From positions 164,238-228,237 of the forward strand of contig NZ_RZMY01000013.1 of the NCBI RefSeq assembly GCF_003992615.1: DNA of 64,000 bases, read 5' to 3'. A program made the translations under genes and the position numbers. The DNA comes from Flagellimonas beolgyonensis. GTDB taxonomy: Bacteria; Bacteroidota; Bacteroidia; Flavobacteriales; Flavobacteriaceae. Below, in pieces: positions 16,939-26,045 of this stretch. The stretch's first letter is position 1, and each line of letters opens with the position of its first letter. A model generated the notes under the pieces. It did no database searches and had not been told where the DNA came from. It worked only from the letters and a program-made list of their open reading frames with translations.

Positions 16939-17086
16939 TTCCCCTTTGCAAAATCTTTTCAATGGGGTACACCTAATTTTTCCAATGCCTTGTTTGCATA
17001 GAAGCATTTAAAGATTTTCACTGTTTATTGCAATCGTATTTTTTCTATCTTGTTGGTAAATAAACAACAGCCAACCCCTCCTGATA

Positions 17087-18541
17087 ATGAAAAAAGCAAC
17101 CTCCACCAGTAGAAGAAACTTTGTAAAGAACACCGCATTGGCCTCCAGCATTTTTATTGTGCCCAGACACGTTTTGGGAGGTCCCGGATTTATCGCACCC
17201 AGTGATCGTCTGCATATTGCTGCCATAGGTGCGGGGGGCAAAGGCGCCAGTGATATTGCCAATGCCTCCGTTAACGAAAGGGAACGGGTGGTAGCCCTTT
17301 GCGATGTTGATTTTTCAGGTACGGCCAAGCAATCCGTAGAGCGCTTTCCGAAAGCCAAGTTGTTCAGCGATTACCGAAGAATGCTCGATAAAATGAAGGG
17401 CATCGATGCGGTTACCATCAGTACGCCCGACCACCTACATGGCCCTGCCGCGGCCTATGCCATGGAACGCGGCAAACACGTCTACGTACAAAAACCCCTT
17501 ACCCACAACATTCGCGAAGCCCGTATTTTGACCCAAATGGCACGCGATAAACAAGTAGTGACCCAAATGGGCAATCAAGGGGCCTCCAACCCATTGTTGG
17601 GCATGGTACAGGATTGGGTGGATTCCGGAAAATTGGGCAAAATAACCAAAGTGGAAGTATGGACCAATCGGCCTGTTTGGCCACAAGGTTATGCCATGCC
17701 AGAGCCCGACCCTGCCAGCAAACCAGCAGACTTGGATTGGGACCTTTGGTTGGGCCCTGCCCCCATGCGTCCGTATACACCCAACTTACACCCATTTAAC
17801 TGGCGTGGTTGGTGGGATTACGGCACAGGTGCCTTGGGCGATGTGGGTTGCCATTTGGTCGATATTCCCTACCGTACCTTGAATTTGGGATATCCCACTT
17901 CTGCAGAATGCAGTGTGGGGACGGTATTTTCCCAAATGTGGACACCCGATTACCATCCCGAAGGCTGTCCTGCCTCCTCCTTTATTACATTGACCTACGA
18001 AGCCACTGAGAAAACGGGAGCTCCATTGATCATGACCTGGAGTGATGGTGGTATTCGCCCTTCACATCCTGAAATTATCCCAGCAGATAGCGATATTGGT
18101 GGGCCGGGAAGTTATAATGGAGTGCTGATCCATGGGGAGAATGGCATCATTTCCACGAACATCAACGACAGTTCCCCATTGACTCCCAAACTATACTTGA
18201 ATGATGGCACCACGGAGTTCGGTCCGGAAGTGGAAGAAATGCCTGAACCGGAATATGGTCACCAACGCAAATGGGTGGATGCTTGCAAGGCCGGTTTTGG
18301 CAGTGCGGAACACTTGGCACTCACCTCTTCCTTCGATTATGCCGGTCCTATGACGGAAACCGTATTGATGGGCAACCTGGCCATCCGAAGTTATATGCTG
18401 CGCCGTGCCAATGAAGAAGGTAATATGGAATTCTACGGTCGCAAAAAACTCCTTTGGGATGGGAAAAACATGCAGATAACCAATTTCGAGGATGCCAACC
18501 AGTTTGTAACCCGGGCCTATCGGGAGGGCTGGGAAATGTAA
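17087..18541 (+). CDS. Tat-exported Gfo/Idh/MocA oxidoreductase
   Basis: The 484-residue product has a twin-arginine signal (SRRNFVKNTALASSIFIV), a Rossmann NAD-binding part from about residue 45 (LHIAAIGAGGKGASDI) and the Gfo/Idh/MocA signature VTISTPDHLHGPAAAYAMERGKHVYVQKPLTHNIREA. The second domain, with DYGTGALGDVGCHLVDIPYR, holds the sugar-binding face. Such exported members act on sugars or glycan fragments in the periplasm with tightly bound NAD(P). The substrate is unknown. It is monocistronic: 148 bases ahead are free of genes and a terminator follows the stop. Confidence 0.9.
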   Translation: MKKATSTSRRNFVKNTALASSIFIVPRHVLGGPGFIAPSDRLHIAAIGAGGKGASDIANASVNERERVVALCDVDFSGTAKQSVERFPKAKLFSDYRRMLDKMKGIDAVTISTPDHLHGPAAAYAMERGKHVYVQKPLTHNIREARILTQMARDKQVVTQMGNQGASNPLLGMVQDWVDSGKLGKITKVEVWTNRPVWPQGYAMPEPDPASKPADLDWDLWLGPAPMRPYTPNLHPFNWRGWWDYGTGALGDVGCHLVDIPYRTLNLGYPTSAECSVGTVFSQMWTPDYHPEGCPASSFITLTYEATEKTGAPLIMTWSDGGIRPSHPEIIPADSDIGGPGSYNGVLIHGENGIISTNINDSSPLTPKLYLNDGTTEFGPEVEEMPEPEYGHQRKWVDACKAGFGSAEHLALTSSFDYAGPMTETVLMGNLAIRSYMLRRANEEGNMEFYGRKKLLWDGKNMQITNFEDANQFVTRAYREGWEM

Positions 18542-18566
18542 ACCATCAATCCAGAAAAGTTAAATT

Positions 18567-18590
18567 GGGCCGCTTAATGCGGTCCTTTTT
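18567..18590 (+). terminator. intrinsic terminator after the oxidoreductase
   Basis: GGGCCGC, loop TTAAT, GCGGTCC (one G-T pair) followed by five Ts, 25 bases past the stop codon. Confidence 0.75.
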
Positions 18591-18694
18591 CATGTGTAAA
18601 CACTTATATTTCAAACACTTCATGGATTGTTTTGTAAATTAATCCAAAATGTTGGCATACCAATCAAGATTGCCTGCACTAATCGACCTCGATC

Positions 18695-19447
18695 ATGCTG
18701 AAGTTCTTTAGAAAAATCAGACGAGATTTACTTTCTGAGGGAAAGACTGGAAAGTACCTCAAATATGCCGTTGGCGAAATCGTTTTGGTCGTCATTGGAA
18801 TATTAATTGCGCTTCAAATCAATAACTGGAACGAAAACCGAAAAGATGCCCGTATGGAAATCCAAGTGCTCCAAGAAATTTCTGAAAACCTTGGCGAAGA
18901 CATTCTATCCTTGGAAAATGATGTGTATTTGAATAAAATTTCAATTGATAATGTTCGCTTAATTGAAGAGGTACTTCGTAACAGGAGTTCATTGCCAGAT
19001 AGCTTATTACGTAAATTTGGTGCGGTCACATTTAGTGCCACCTACACCCTAAAATGGAGTGGCTATAAAAACCTCTCCAATATAGGTTTTCATATTCTTA
19101 CCAAAGACACGATTCGGGAATCCATCACCAATCTATACGAAACTCATTATTCGTTTATCAAAGAGCGAGAAGCTGCAGCCAAAAAAACCACCTTCGAGTA
19201 TGTGATACCTAGGTACCTTGACTATTTTGATGACCTTAAAACCATCGGAAACGATGTTGGTACCTCTCCCGTCAAACTTTACACACCTAAAAACTTTGAA
19301 GCCCTTAAAGAGGATCCCGACTTTTTAAGACTGTTGCATTACAGTGAACAGATAAAACAGGATAACCTTTATGATCTAGGATTGACACTGAATCAGATTA
19401 GGAGAACAAAACGTATGATTGATATTTATTTAGAAAACAAAGATTAG
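18695..19447 (+). CDS. DUF6090 family membrane protein (copy 1)
   Basis: The 250-residue product begins with the DUF6090 signature: KFFRKIRRDLLSEGKTGKYL, then one membrane span, YAVGEIVLVVIGILIALQI, followed directly by NNWNE and a long helical, charged C-terminal part. The family is nearly confined to Flavobacteriia, occurs in many copies per genome, and has no known function. The orientation is expected to leave a short basic N-terminus in the cytoplasm and the helical part outside. A second copy lies at 28613-29356; the first 50 residues are close, the rest diverge strongly. Confidence 0.88.
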   Translation: MLKFFRKIRRDLLSEGKTGKYLKYAVGEIVLVVIGILIALQINNWNENRKDARMEIQVLQEISENLGEDILSLENDVYLNKISIDNVRLIEEVLRNRSSLPDSLLRKFGAVTFSATYTLKWSGYKNLSNIGFHILTKDTIRESITNLYETHYSFIKEREAAAKKTTFEYVIPRYLDYFDDLKTIGNDVGTSPVKLYTPKNFEALKEDPDFLRLLHYSEQIKQDNLYDLGLTLNQIRRTKRMIDIYLENKD

Positions 19448-19479
19448 CATGTAAACAAATGCTAAAATTCTTAATAAAA

Positions 19480-19522
19480 CAGCCGGCATCAAATGGTTGA
19501 ACCCCACTTGAGCGGCCGGCTG
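19480..19522. terminator. inverted repeat between convergent genes
   Basis: An 8-bp perfect inverted repeat (CAGCCGGC / GCCGGCTG) with a 27-base spacer lies between the convergent DUF6090 and cytolysin-like genes. The long loop and weak T run make it a doubtful terminator, but no other hairpin separates the two stops. Confidence 0.4.
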
Positions 19523-19542
19523 CTTTGAAAAATCATAGGGGC

Positions 19543-21123
19543 TTATAAACAAGTAACCTTCTCAATTTTTAGACAGCACCCAAACAAACCTGTGGTTGCC
19601 CGGTGGCAACTATTTCCACTGGTGGTACTGTTACCTATGGCATATTGATATATATCTGCCCCATCTTCGTCCTGAACCCATATGGTGATTTCATAAGCAC
19701 CATTGGGCGGTTGTATGGTTTTGATGGAACCACTCACATTGCTTGTAACCCATAAACCGGGATTATTATCAAGATCGCTTTTGGTTACACTCCCACCGGA
19801 ACCCTGAAGCTGATTTTTATAGGAAATGGCAAATTTGAAGGTGCGACCGGTATCATTTATAAAATCAACTGTTCTATGCACCTGTCCTTCACTGGTGCAG
19901 GTTTCTGCCTGGTAATCCTCGGTATAACCCATTTTGGCAATGGTGTTGTCCTTCAAAAATCGAACCGTATAGGAAATGGGAGCACCCGGATTATCCCTAC
20001 TGTATACTGCATTTTCACCTTTGATAATAGGGGAAAGATCTCCAAAATTTCGCGCGGTCACTGCTTCGGCCGCCACCTCGGCATTCCCTCCAATAACTAT
20101 GGTAGTAATGTTTGAGCTTGCCAAAATTTCCCTGCTGGTCAATTCGGACTCAACACTAATACTGTTTGATTTTCCAGCTGCATAATCCAGAGCAGCTTCC
20201 AATTCGATTCCTGTGGCTTCATAGGAGGTTTCCAACCTAAACATAATGATACGTCCGTAGCTTACCGATTTAATATAGCCAGGAGGTGCACTTGAACTGA
20301 ACATGGATTCAACTTCGGAGGCTGAAACATTGGAGCCGAATACTGCGGAAGGACTGGAAGGCGTCTCCATGGAAACGGTATAAAACACTTGTTTATAAAC
20401 CATGTTCGCCACTCTTTTCACCGAAGTGCTTTCATAACTGAGCTGCGAACTAAAGTCTGTGGACGCCCACTCGATATTTACCCCAAGATCCATGCTTACT
20501 TGTTTGGAACTGTATGAGGTTTTGGAATCCGAGAAGGAACTGGCTTCGTTGACATATCCATCTTGATAGGCATTGGCATTCCACCATTCAAGAGCAACAT
20601 CGATGCCGGCATCCACAGAGTTGAAATCAGGATTTTCCACCGTAAAATTTCCATTTTCGCCAATTCCGGGCAAGTCGACCCGCAATGACAACGGTGCCCT
20701 GCTCGGCGCTACTGGCGTTGGAAGTCCATTTCTTAGATTGGCATCAATTTTAACCAAAGCACCGGGCCATATAATTCCGGCATTGGGTTTTAAAATGGCA
20801 ACATCCTCATAATTGGTTTTTAAGTTGTAAGCCGTTGTGGAACAATTTGTGGTAACATTGTTCTCCTTAACGGGTGGATCTGCAACCGTTTCTCCTTCGG
20901 TGCGCAACGTATTGGAACTTCCGGTATCCACCACACCCAAAAGTTCATTCGGATTATAGGACAGATTTGCAACAATCTCATTGATGCTGGGGTCGGCACC
21001 ACCATTAATGGGATCAGGGTCTGGGTCGGTTCCACTATCCTTACTACAGGAGTGGATCAAGACCATCAAGACAATTAAGCCCAAGAACGAGATCCTTTTT
21101 AAAATTGATTGATTTGTTTTCAT
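19543..21123 (-). CDS. cholesterol-dependent-cytolysin-like lipoprotein (thiol-activated cytolysin family)
   Basis: The 526-residue product is a clear relative of the pore-forming thiol-activated cytolysins. After a lipoprotein signal (LIVLMVLIHSC, Cys26) and an Asp/Pro linker, the CDC core is followed from about 100 to 405: IIWPGALVKIDANLRNGLPT, PLSLRVDLPG, VANMVYKQVFYTVSMETP, PPGYIKSVSYGRIIMFRLE, IGGNAEVAAEAV and GAPISYTVRFLKDN, all collinear with perfringolysin-type toxins. The usual C-terminal domain 4 is replaced by a shorter, cysteine-containing tail (C409, C506, C516, C517, C525) without the Trp-rich undecapeptide that senses cholesterol, as in CDC-like proteins of Bacteroidota. A lipid anchor on a pore-former is unusual. 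It is divergent from a TPR/HTH regulator gene. Target membrane is unknown. Confidence 0.9.
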   Translation of the reverse strand: MKTNQSILKRISFLGLIVLMVLIHSCSKDSGTDPDPDPINGGADPSINEIVANLSYNPNELLGVVDTGSSNTLRTEGETVADPPVKENNVTTNCSTTAYNLKTNYEDVAILKPNAGIIWPGALVKIDANLRNGLPTPVAPSRAPLSLRVDLPGIGENGNFTVENPDFNSVDAGIDVALEWWNANAYQDGYVNEASSFSDSKTSYSSKQVSMDLGVNIEWASTDFSSQLSYESTSVKRVANMVYKQVFYTVSMETPSSPSAVFGSNVSASEVESMFSSSAPPGYIKSVSYGRIIMFRLETSYEATGIELEAALDYAAGKSNSISVESELTSREILASSNITTIVIGGNAEVAAEAVTARNFGDLSPIIKGENAVYSRDNPGAPISYTVRFLKDNTIAKMGYTEDYQAETCTSEGQVHRTVDFINDTGRTFKFAISYKNQLQGSGGSVTKSDLDNNPGLWVTSNVSGSIKTIQPPNGAYEITIWVQDEDGADIYQYAIGNSTTSGNSCHRATTGLFGCCLKIEKVTCL

Positions 21124-21175
21124 AACTAACTGGTTTTAAGGTTCAACGAGGCCGAAAGTAGCTGCAGAATGCTAT

Positions 21176-21183
21176 CAAACCTA
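21176..21183 (-). promoter_or_regulatory. -7 box TAGGTTTG of the cytolysin gene
   Basis: On the minus strand a perfect TAnnTTTG is found 52 bases before the cytolysin ATG, predicting a start near 21169 and a leader of about 46 bases. The -33 zone coincides with the repeated TTGTCCA motif, so the promoter probably depends on a factor that binds there. Confidence 0.55.
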
Positions 21184-21193
21184 TTTTTGGGCA

Positions 21194-21246
21194 TGGACAA
21201 AGTATGGACAAGATGCTTGGACAAGCCCTAAAATCACCATGGACAG
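21194..21246. promoter_or_regulatory. phased TGGACA repeat, candidate operator
   Basis: Four direct copies of TGGACA(A/G) start at 21194, 21205, 21218 and 21240, i.e. 11, 13 and 22 bases apart, close to whole turns of the helix. A fifth copy lies at 21350 nearer the regulator gene. Read from the cytolysin side they are TTGTCCA repeats placed from within the promoter to about 60 bases upstream of it. This is the usual layout for activator binding sites. Confidence 0.5.
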
Positions 21247-21434
21247 CCTATTTTCCGAAACGATGCCTTTCATCGGTTAAACCCAATAAAATCAATACGT
21301 TACAGTGTATTTTTAAATTTTGGAAAGGTCGGGGAGCATGGATTTTTTATGGACAAATAGCTTTAGGGCAATGGAGTTAGGCCTACTTGTACATAGAATT
21401 ATTGAGTAACTTGTTGTCTCTCAACTAAACCCCT

Positions 21435-23312
21435 ATGAAATATTCAGTCAAAGTCCTTTTGCTATTTTTGATTCATTGCCCTTTAGTTTTTTCACAAAAC
21501 AAACTGGACATCGACAGCTTGATGTCTGTTTACGAGAAACAACCTTTGGATACCCTCAAGGTAAAAACAACCAATAACATTGTTAACTATTATATGTATC
21601 GAGATCCCAACAAAGCAAAGGATTTTGCAAAAAGGGAACTCTCACTTTCAAATCAATTGAATTACAAAACAGGAATTTCATTGGCCTATTATCAATTAGG
21701 AATTGTATTCAACAATTTGGACGTTGCAGATTCCGCAAGGCATTACTACAACTCAAGTTTAAAGATTGCAGAAATCATCAACAATAAAATACATATTTCA
21801 CAAGCACGAAGGGGGTTGGCTATTTTGGAGTTCAGCCAAGGAAATTTAGCAGTTGCGGATAGCATCAATAATTTGGATCTTGAATTCACAATCAAGGAAA
21901 ATGATACAATGGGAACTGCTCTAGCTTACGATTTTAGAGGTGTAATCAATCAAAATAGAGGCTATTATTCCATTGCCTTGACCAACGTACTAAAAAGTTT
22001 AAAGCTTTTTGAAGCGCTCGGAGATTCCATACGAATTGCGGATTGTTACAACCATTTGGCCACTTTGGAACACAACCTTAACAACAATGAGATGGCCATC
22101 GATTACAACAAAAAAGCATTGGCCATTTATGAAGATTATGATGACACCTACTATCAAGCTCAGGCACTTAACGATATAGGTGTAATGCACATGTCGCTGA
22201 AAAACGAAGAAGAAGCTTTGGCTTATTTTGAAAGAAGTTTGGAAAAATCCAAATTGGCAAAAGTTTCTGCCTTGGAAGCTGCTGCATTGACCAATATCGG
22301 GGACAATTATGTACAAATAGGACAACCATCAAGAGCAATTGAATTTTTGAACATGGCCATAGATATAAGTGAGGAAATTAATGCGAACCACAGGGTTGCC
22401 CTAGCTCAAAACAAATTGGCTGAAGCATATCTAATGCTTGAATATCCAAAAAAAGCCATTGAACTTTTGAATGAAGTTAAAGTGTATGCCAAAGCATCTG
22501 AAAACAAATCTATTCTGAGGGATGCTTTAAGATTAGAGAGCGTTGCTAACGAAAATTTAGGCGAATTTGGCCAATCCCTTGAATTACATAAGCAATACAT
22601 GCAACTAAGCGATTCACTGGTCAATATTGAAAAACTAAAAAAAATTGAAGAACTACGCATCATGTTCCAGACTGAAAAAAAGGAAGCCGAAATAGCCCTG
22701 CAACAGGAAGAAATCAATACCCTGAACGCACAGGCCAAAGTGGACCAACTTACCAAAGGTTTGTACGCCGGAGGTATGGCCTCTGCCCTAGCCTTGTCAG
22801 GTTTGATGGTCTTCGGATTCCGGCAACGGATAAAGAAAAACAAGATTGCACGGGAAAAACAAGAAGAAATCTATCGTCAGGAAATTGCCCACAAGAAAAA
22901 GGAACTCGCCACCCAAACCCTGCACTTGGTTCAAAAAAACACCTTTTTAGATGAATTGAAGGAAAACCTGGAAAATCTGAAGAATTCACCCGAAAAGTTC
23001 AAAATGGAATTTAGGCGTATAGTGATGCTCCTAAAAAAAGAAAAGGCATCGGACAAGGACTGGGAAGTGTTCAAGACCTACTTTGCCGAAGTACACAACG
23101 ATTTTGATCAAAAACTCAAGACGATCTATCCAGATATCTCCGAAAAGGAAATCCGGTTGGCGGCCTTTTTGCGCATGAACCTCACCACCAAAGAAATTGC
23201 GGCTACCATGAATGTGTTGCCTGATAGCATCCTGAAATCCAAGTACCGTTTAAAGAAGAAGTTGGATTTGGATAAAGAGACCGATTTGGCATCGTTTCTC
23301 AGTTCCTTGTAA
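21435..23312 (+). CDS. membrane-bound TPR regulator with C-terminal HTH
   Basis: The 625-residue product has a Sec signal (LLLFLIHCPLVFSQ), about eight tetratricopeptide repeats to residue 410 (for example QALNDIGVMHMSLKNEEEAL), a coiled coil, one membrane span at about 440-460 (GLYAGGMASALALSGLMVFGF), a second coiled coil, and a cytoplasmic C-terminal LuxR/GerE-like helix-turn-helix (ISEKEIRLAAFLRMNLTTKEIAATMNVLPDSIL). This architecture is typical of Bacteroidota one-component regulators that sense through periplasmic TPRs. It is divergent from the cytolysin gene, and the shared 311-base region carries a phased repeat, so control of the cytolysin is the natural guess. The DNA target is not proven. 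Confidence 0.85.
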   Translation: MKYSVKVLLLFLIHCPLVFSQNKLDIDSLMSVYEKQPLDTLKVKTTNNIVNYYMYRDPNKAKDFAKRELSLSNQLNYKTGISLAYYQLGIVFNNLDVADSARHYYNSSLKIAEIINNKIHISQARRGLAILEFSQGNLAVADSINNLDLEFTIKENDTMGTALAYDFRGVINQNRGYYSIALTNVLKSLKLFEALGDSIRIADCYNHLATLEHNLNNNEMAIDYNKKALAIYEDYDDTYYQAQALNDIGVMHMSLKNEEEALAYFERSLEKSKLAKVSALEAAALTNIGDNYVQIGQPSRAIEFLNMAIDISEEINANHRVALAQNKLAEAYLMLEYPKKAIELLNEVKVYAKASENKSILRDALRLESVANENLGEFGQSLELHKQYMQLSDSLVNIEKLKKIEELRIMFQTEKKEAEIALQQEEINTLNAQAKVDQLTKGLYAGGMASALALSGLMVFGFRQRIKKNKIAREKQEEIYRQEIAHKKKELATQTLHLVQKNTFLDELKENLENLKNSPEKFKMEFRRIVMLLKKEKASDKDWEVFKTYFAEVHNDFDQKLKTIYPDISEKEIRLAAFLRMNLTTKEIAATMNVLPDSILKSKYRLKKKLDLDKETDLASFLSSL

Positions 23313-23408
23313 GTGAAGCATTCAGATGTCAAATTCATCCTCTACCCCTTCAGCTGTTGCTTTTGAACCCTATTTAAGCGAACTTAGAGACCAACTAAAT
23401 AACAACTT

Positions 23409-25085
23409 TTGAAAATAACCACCATCAGCCTCGCATTTCTGACCATGATCTTTATCGGTTGTCAAACTGAAAAGAAAAACGGTCCAGAAGAAAATCAGAC
23501 CCAAACAAAAAATTTCACCTCCAACGATTATAGGGACTTGGTCGCCTTGTTCAAAGCGTGGCGAGCGTTCGAAAATCCTCCACTGTTGGATGGCGCTCCC
23601 GATTATACCACCGAAACCTTCGAGAAACGTTGGCCAAGGTTCAAAGAATTACAGGCAAGCTTAAAAGCAATCGACACCACCAACTGGTCCGTGGAAAACC
23701 AAGTGGATTGGATGATCGTTTGGGCCGAAATGAACGGCTACGATTTTAACCATCGAATTTTAAAACCTTGGGTGCGCGATCCCGCTTTCTACAAAGTAGT
23801 TTGGACCGCAAAAAGCGATGTGCCCGCCCACGAGGGGCCCACCAACCATGGCACAACGGAACTGTGGACCTACAACTTCCCCCTATCAACAGAGGAACGG
23901 TTCAGACTTATGTCCAATTTAAAAGTAATTGCGCCGTTTTATACCCAAGCCAAGAAAAACTTGACCGGAAATGCCCGGGATTTATGGATAGCAGGTATTC
24001 GGGACATCCAAAACCAGCGTGTGGTGCTCACTGAGTTAAAAGCGAACGAAGCCGTTACAGAAGATGCCGAACTCGTTGCCGTAATCGATGAGGCTATTGC
24101 CTCCACCAACGACCTTGCTGCTTGGTTGCAGACCGAATCGGAATCCAAAACAGGACCCTCAGGAATTGGCAAGGAGAACTATACGTGGTATTTACAAAAC
24201 GTACACTTGGTGCCCCTTACTTGGGAAGACGAAGTAATGATCCTAAAACGGGAACTTGCCCGTGCATGGGCCTCGTTAAAATTGGAAGAGCATAGAAATA
24301 GAAATCTACCCGAATTAGTGGATGCAGATTCCCCAGAATCTTATGATACAATGGCCGATGCCTCCGCTAAAAGTTTGATTGATTTTCTGGACCAACAGGA
24401 CATCGTCACCGTAAAACCCTATTTTGAAACTGCCCTACGCGAGCACTTGGGGGAATTTATACCCAAGGAGCAACGTAATTTTTTCACCATAGGTGAACAT
24501 TACGACCCCAGACCTTTATACTCCCATTTTTACCATTGGTTCGAATTGGCACGAATGGACAATGAACCGCACAAGAGCGAAATACGAAAAGGACCGTTGC
24601 TCTATAATATTTTCGATTCGAGAAACGAAGGTACCGCCACCGCTGTGGAAGAAATGTTTATGCAGGCCGGTCTGTACGATGATAGCCCACAGACCAAAGA
24701 GATCGTTTACATTATGATCGCACAGCGTGCGGCCAGAGGTTTGGGCTCCTTATATGCGCACGCCAACGAAATGACCATGGAAGAAGCTGGGGGCATCCAC
24801 AGCGAATACACCCCACGCGGATGGATGAAGACCGAAAAGGAACTGCTCCTATTTGAGCAACACCTGTATTTGCGCCAACCCGGGTACGGCTCCAGTTACA
24901 TAACCGGTAAATATTTATTGGAAGCTGCCTTAGCCGATTATACCCGACAAAAAGAGCTACAGGGTGAACCCTTTGCCCCGAAAGACTTTTTTGATACGCT
25001 GAACAGTATCGGCAACATCCCTATTTCGTTGGGGCATTGGCAAATGACGGGCTCCAAGGAGCATTTAAAGTCGATTACTGAGTAA
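23409..25085 (+). CDS. DUF885 family lipoprotein
   Basis: The 558-residue product starts at TTG (no ATG fits) with a lipoprotein signal, [17 protein letters not shown]. The rest matches DUF885, an all-helical family with a thermolysin-like layout, and ends with the characteristic [16 protein letters not shown] and [12 protein letters not shown]. The second-metal-site-like elements of other DUF885 members (for example [11 protein letters not shown]) are less obvious, so peptidase activity is not assured. It follows the TPR regulator by 96 bases on the same strand; I see no strong terminator between, so cotranscription is possible. A GC hairpin without T run follows at 25109-25127. Confidence 0.78.
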   Translation: MKITTISLAFLTMIFIGCQTEKKNGPEENQTQTKNFTSNDYRDLVALFKAWRAFENPPLLDGAPDYTTETFEKRWPRFKELQASLKAIDTTNWSVENQVDWMIVWAEMNGYDFNHRILKPWVRDPAFYKVVWTAKSDVPAHEGPTNHGTTELWTYNFPLSTEERFRLMSNLKVIAPFYTQAKKNLTGNARDLWIAGIRDIQNQRVVLTELKANEAVTEDAELVAVIDEAIASTNDLAAWLQTESESKTGPSGIGKENYTWYLQNVHLVPLTWEDEVMILKRELARAWASLKLEEHRNRNLPELVDADSPESYDTMADASAKSLIDFLDQQDIVTVKPYFETALREHLGEFIPKEQRNFFTIGEHYDPRPLYSHFYHWFELARMDNEPHKSEIRKGPLLYNIFDSRNEGTATAVEEMFMQAGLYDDSPQTKEIVYIMIAQRAARGLGSLYAHANEMTMEEAGGIHSEYTPRGWMKTEKELLLFEQHLYLRQPGYGSSYITGKYLLEAALADYTRQKELQGEPFAPKDFFDTLNSIGNIPISLGHWQMTGSKEHLKSITE

Positions 25086-25278
25086 ACACAGCATAAAACA
25101 AAGGGAACGAGGGCCGCAAAGGCCCTCCCACCCTTCACCTTTTACAATTTTCCAATGAACAATTAGCACTGATCATTAGCCATTGGAGCCATCCGTGAAA
25201 TGAATTCCAATCTGCTTTAATTTGAGTCTTGTTTCTTGGCTCCTGACTCCATTTTCAACTTTCCATCTCCCCACAACC

Positions 25279-25404
25279 TTCAACCTTCAACCATCAACCA
25301 TCAACCATTAACCATCAACCATTAACCATTAACCATCAACCATTAACCATCAACCATCAACCATTAACCATTAACCATTAACCATTAACTATTAACCATC
25401 AACC
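25279..25404. repeat. 18-unit heptanucleotide minisatellite (ATYAACC)
   Basis: Eighteen uninterrupted heptamers lie in tandem, mostly ATTAACC and ATCAACC, with TTCAACC at the left edge and one ATTAACT. The array fills most of the region between the DUF885 gene and the next minus-strand gene, ending 9 bases from that gene's stop. The alternating T/C at position 3 shows that units have begun to diverge. From 25086 to 25278 I see only the hairpin at 25109-25127 and otherwise unremarkable AT-rich sequence. Confidence 0.95.
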
Positions 25405-25413
25405 CTTCACCTT

Positions 25414-25683
25414 TTACCCAATAACCCGTTCGATACACTCCCACAGCCCTTTTATAAGGTAGAGGGCATCCTTTTCTTCCTCATCAATAGGTTCGGTGGA
25501 GTGGTACACGGCAATATCGTGCAGCAGTTTTAGGGATTTTACCAGATGGGGACCATCCAGCGCATCGGTATAGTCCAACAATTGTACCTGGGCCGGACTG
25601 AGGATGTGGGGGATTTTGGGAACGCTTTGCGCATCCGCATTACTGCCGTGGGGGCAGCATTCTTGACCATCTTGTGTTGACAT
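25414..25683 (-). CDS. small hypothetical protein
   Basis: The 89-residue acidic product has a cysteine/histidine-containing start (ECCPHGSNAD) and a mostly helical remainder (QVQLLDYTDALDGPHLVKSLKLLHDIAVYH, split by a loop; then EKDALYLIKGLWECIERVI). I do not recognise the family. The coding frame has normal codon use for this genome. Its 3' end abuts the heptamer array, so array changes could alter its mRNA end. A 60-codon frame upstream on the same strand looks spurious. Confidence 0.6.
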   Translation of the reverse strand: MSTQDGQECCPHGSNADAQSVPKIPHILSPAQVQLLDYTDALDGPHLVKSLKLLHDIAVYHSTEPIDEEEKDALYLIKGLWECIERVIG

Positions 25684-25723
25684 AAGTAAGTAGGTTATTA
25701 ATGAAACAAAAAGGGAAGGTCAC

Positions 25724-25848
25724 CGTCAACACATTCCAAGCAATGCTCAGATAGGTCTTGGGACTTACACCCATATGCCTTCCCCGTTTTTTCTGTTTAA
25801 ACCGATTTTGAAATTTTCGCATTGCGAGATTATTAAAATGTGTTGACG
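25724..25848. repeat. 12-bp inverted repeat in the 25.7-26.0 kb gap
   Basis: CGTCAACACATT at 25724-25735 and AATGTGTTGACG at 25837-25848 are exact inverted copies 101 bases apart. The enclosed sequence has no convincing gene. It could mark the ends of a small mobile element or be a pair of regulator sites; nothing else supports either. Confidence 0.5.
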
Positions 25849-25959
25849 ACTCAAATATACATTTTATCTAGATACAGCAAACAGGGATGCGTTGATAACT
25901 TCTTACAACTGGGGAGATTACACTATTGCTTTTGAGGGAAATTTCGGTGAAATTAGTAT

Positions 25960-26010
25960 CCGATGATCAAATACATCGGTATAGGCCCTATTGGGGTATA
26001 GGGATTTTTT
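25960..26010 (+). terminator. tandem hairpins with T run upstream of the AT-rich gene
   Basis: CCGATG/CATCGG (8-base loop) is followed at once by CCCTAT/ATAGGG (6-base loop) and then ATTTTTTT. The second hairpin has the form of an intrinsic terminator reading toward the AT-rich gene at 26046. It may end transcription entering from the left or act as an attenuator. Confidence 0.45.
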
Positions 26011-26045
26011 TATACTTATATAAACAAGTTGGGCACAATTAAAAA

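Noticed and set aside
25279..25404. CRISPR array
   Set aside because: The units are 7 bases in direct tandem with no spacers and no cas genes.
25640..25822. 60-codon minus-strand frame upstream of the small hypothetical gene
   Set aside because: No protein-like pattern, overlaps the start of the next gene, and includes part of the 12-bp inverted repeat.
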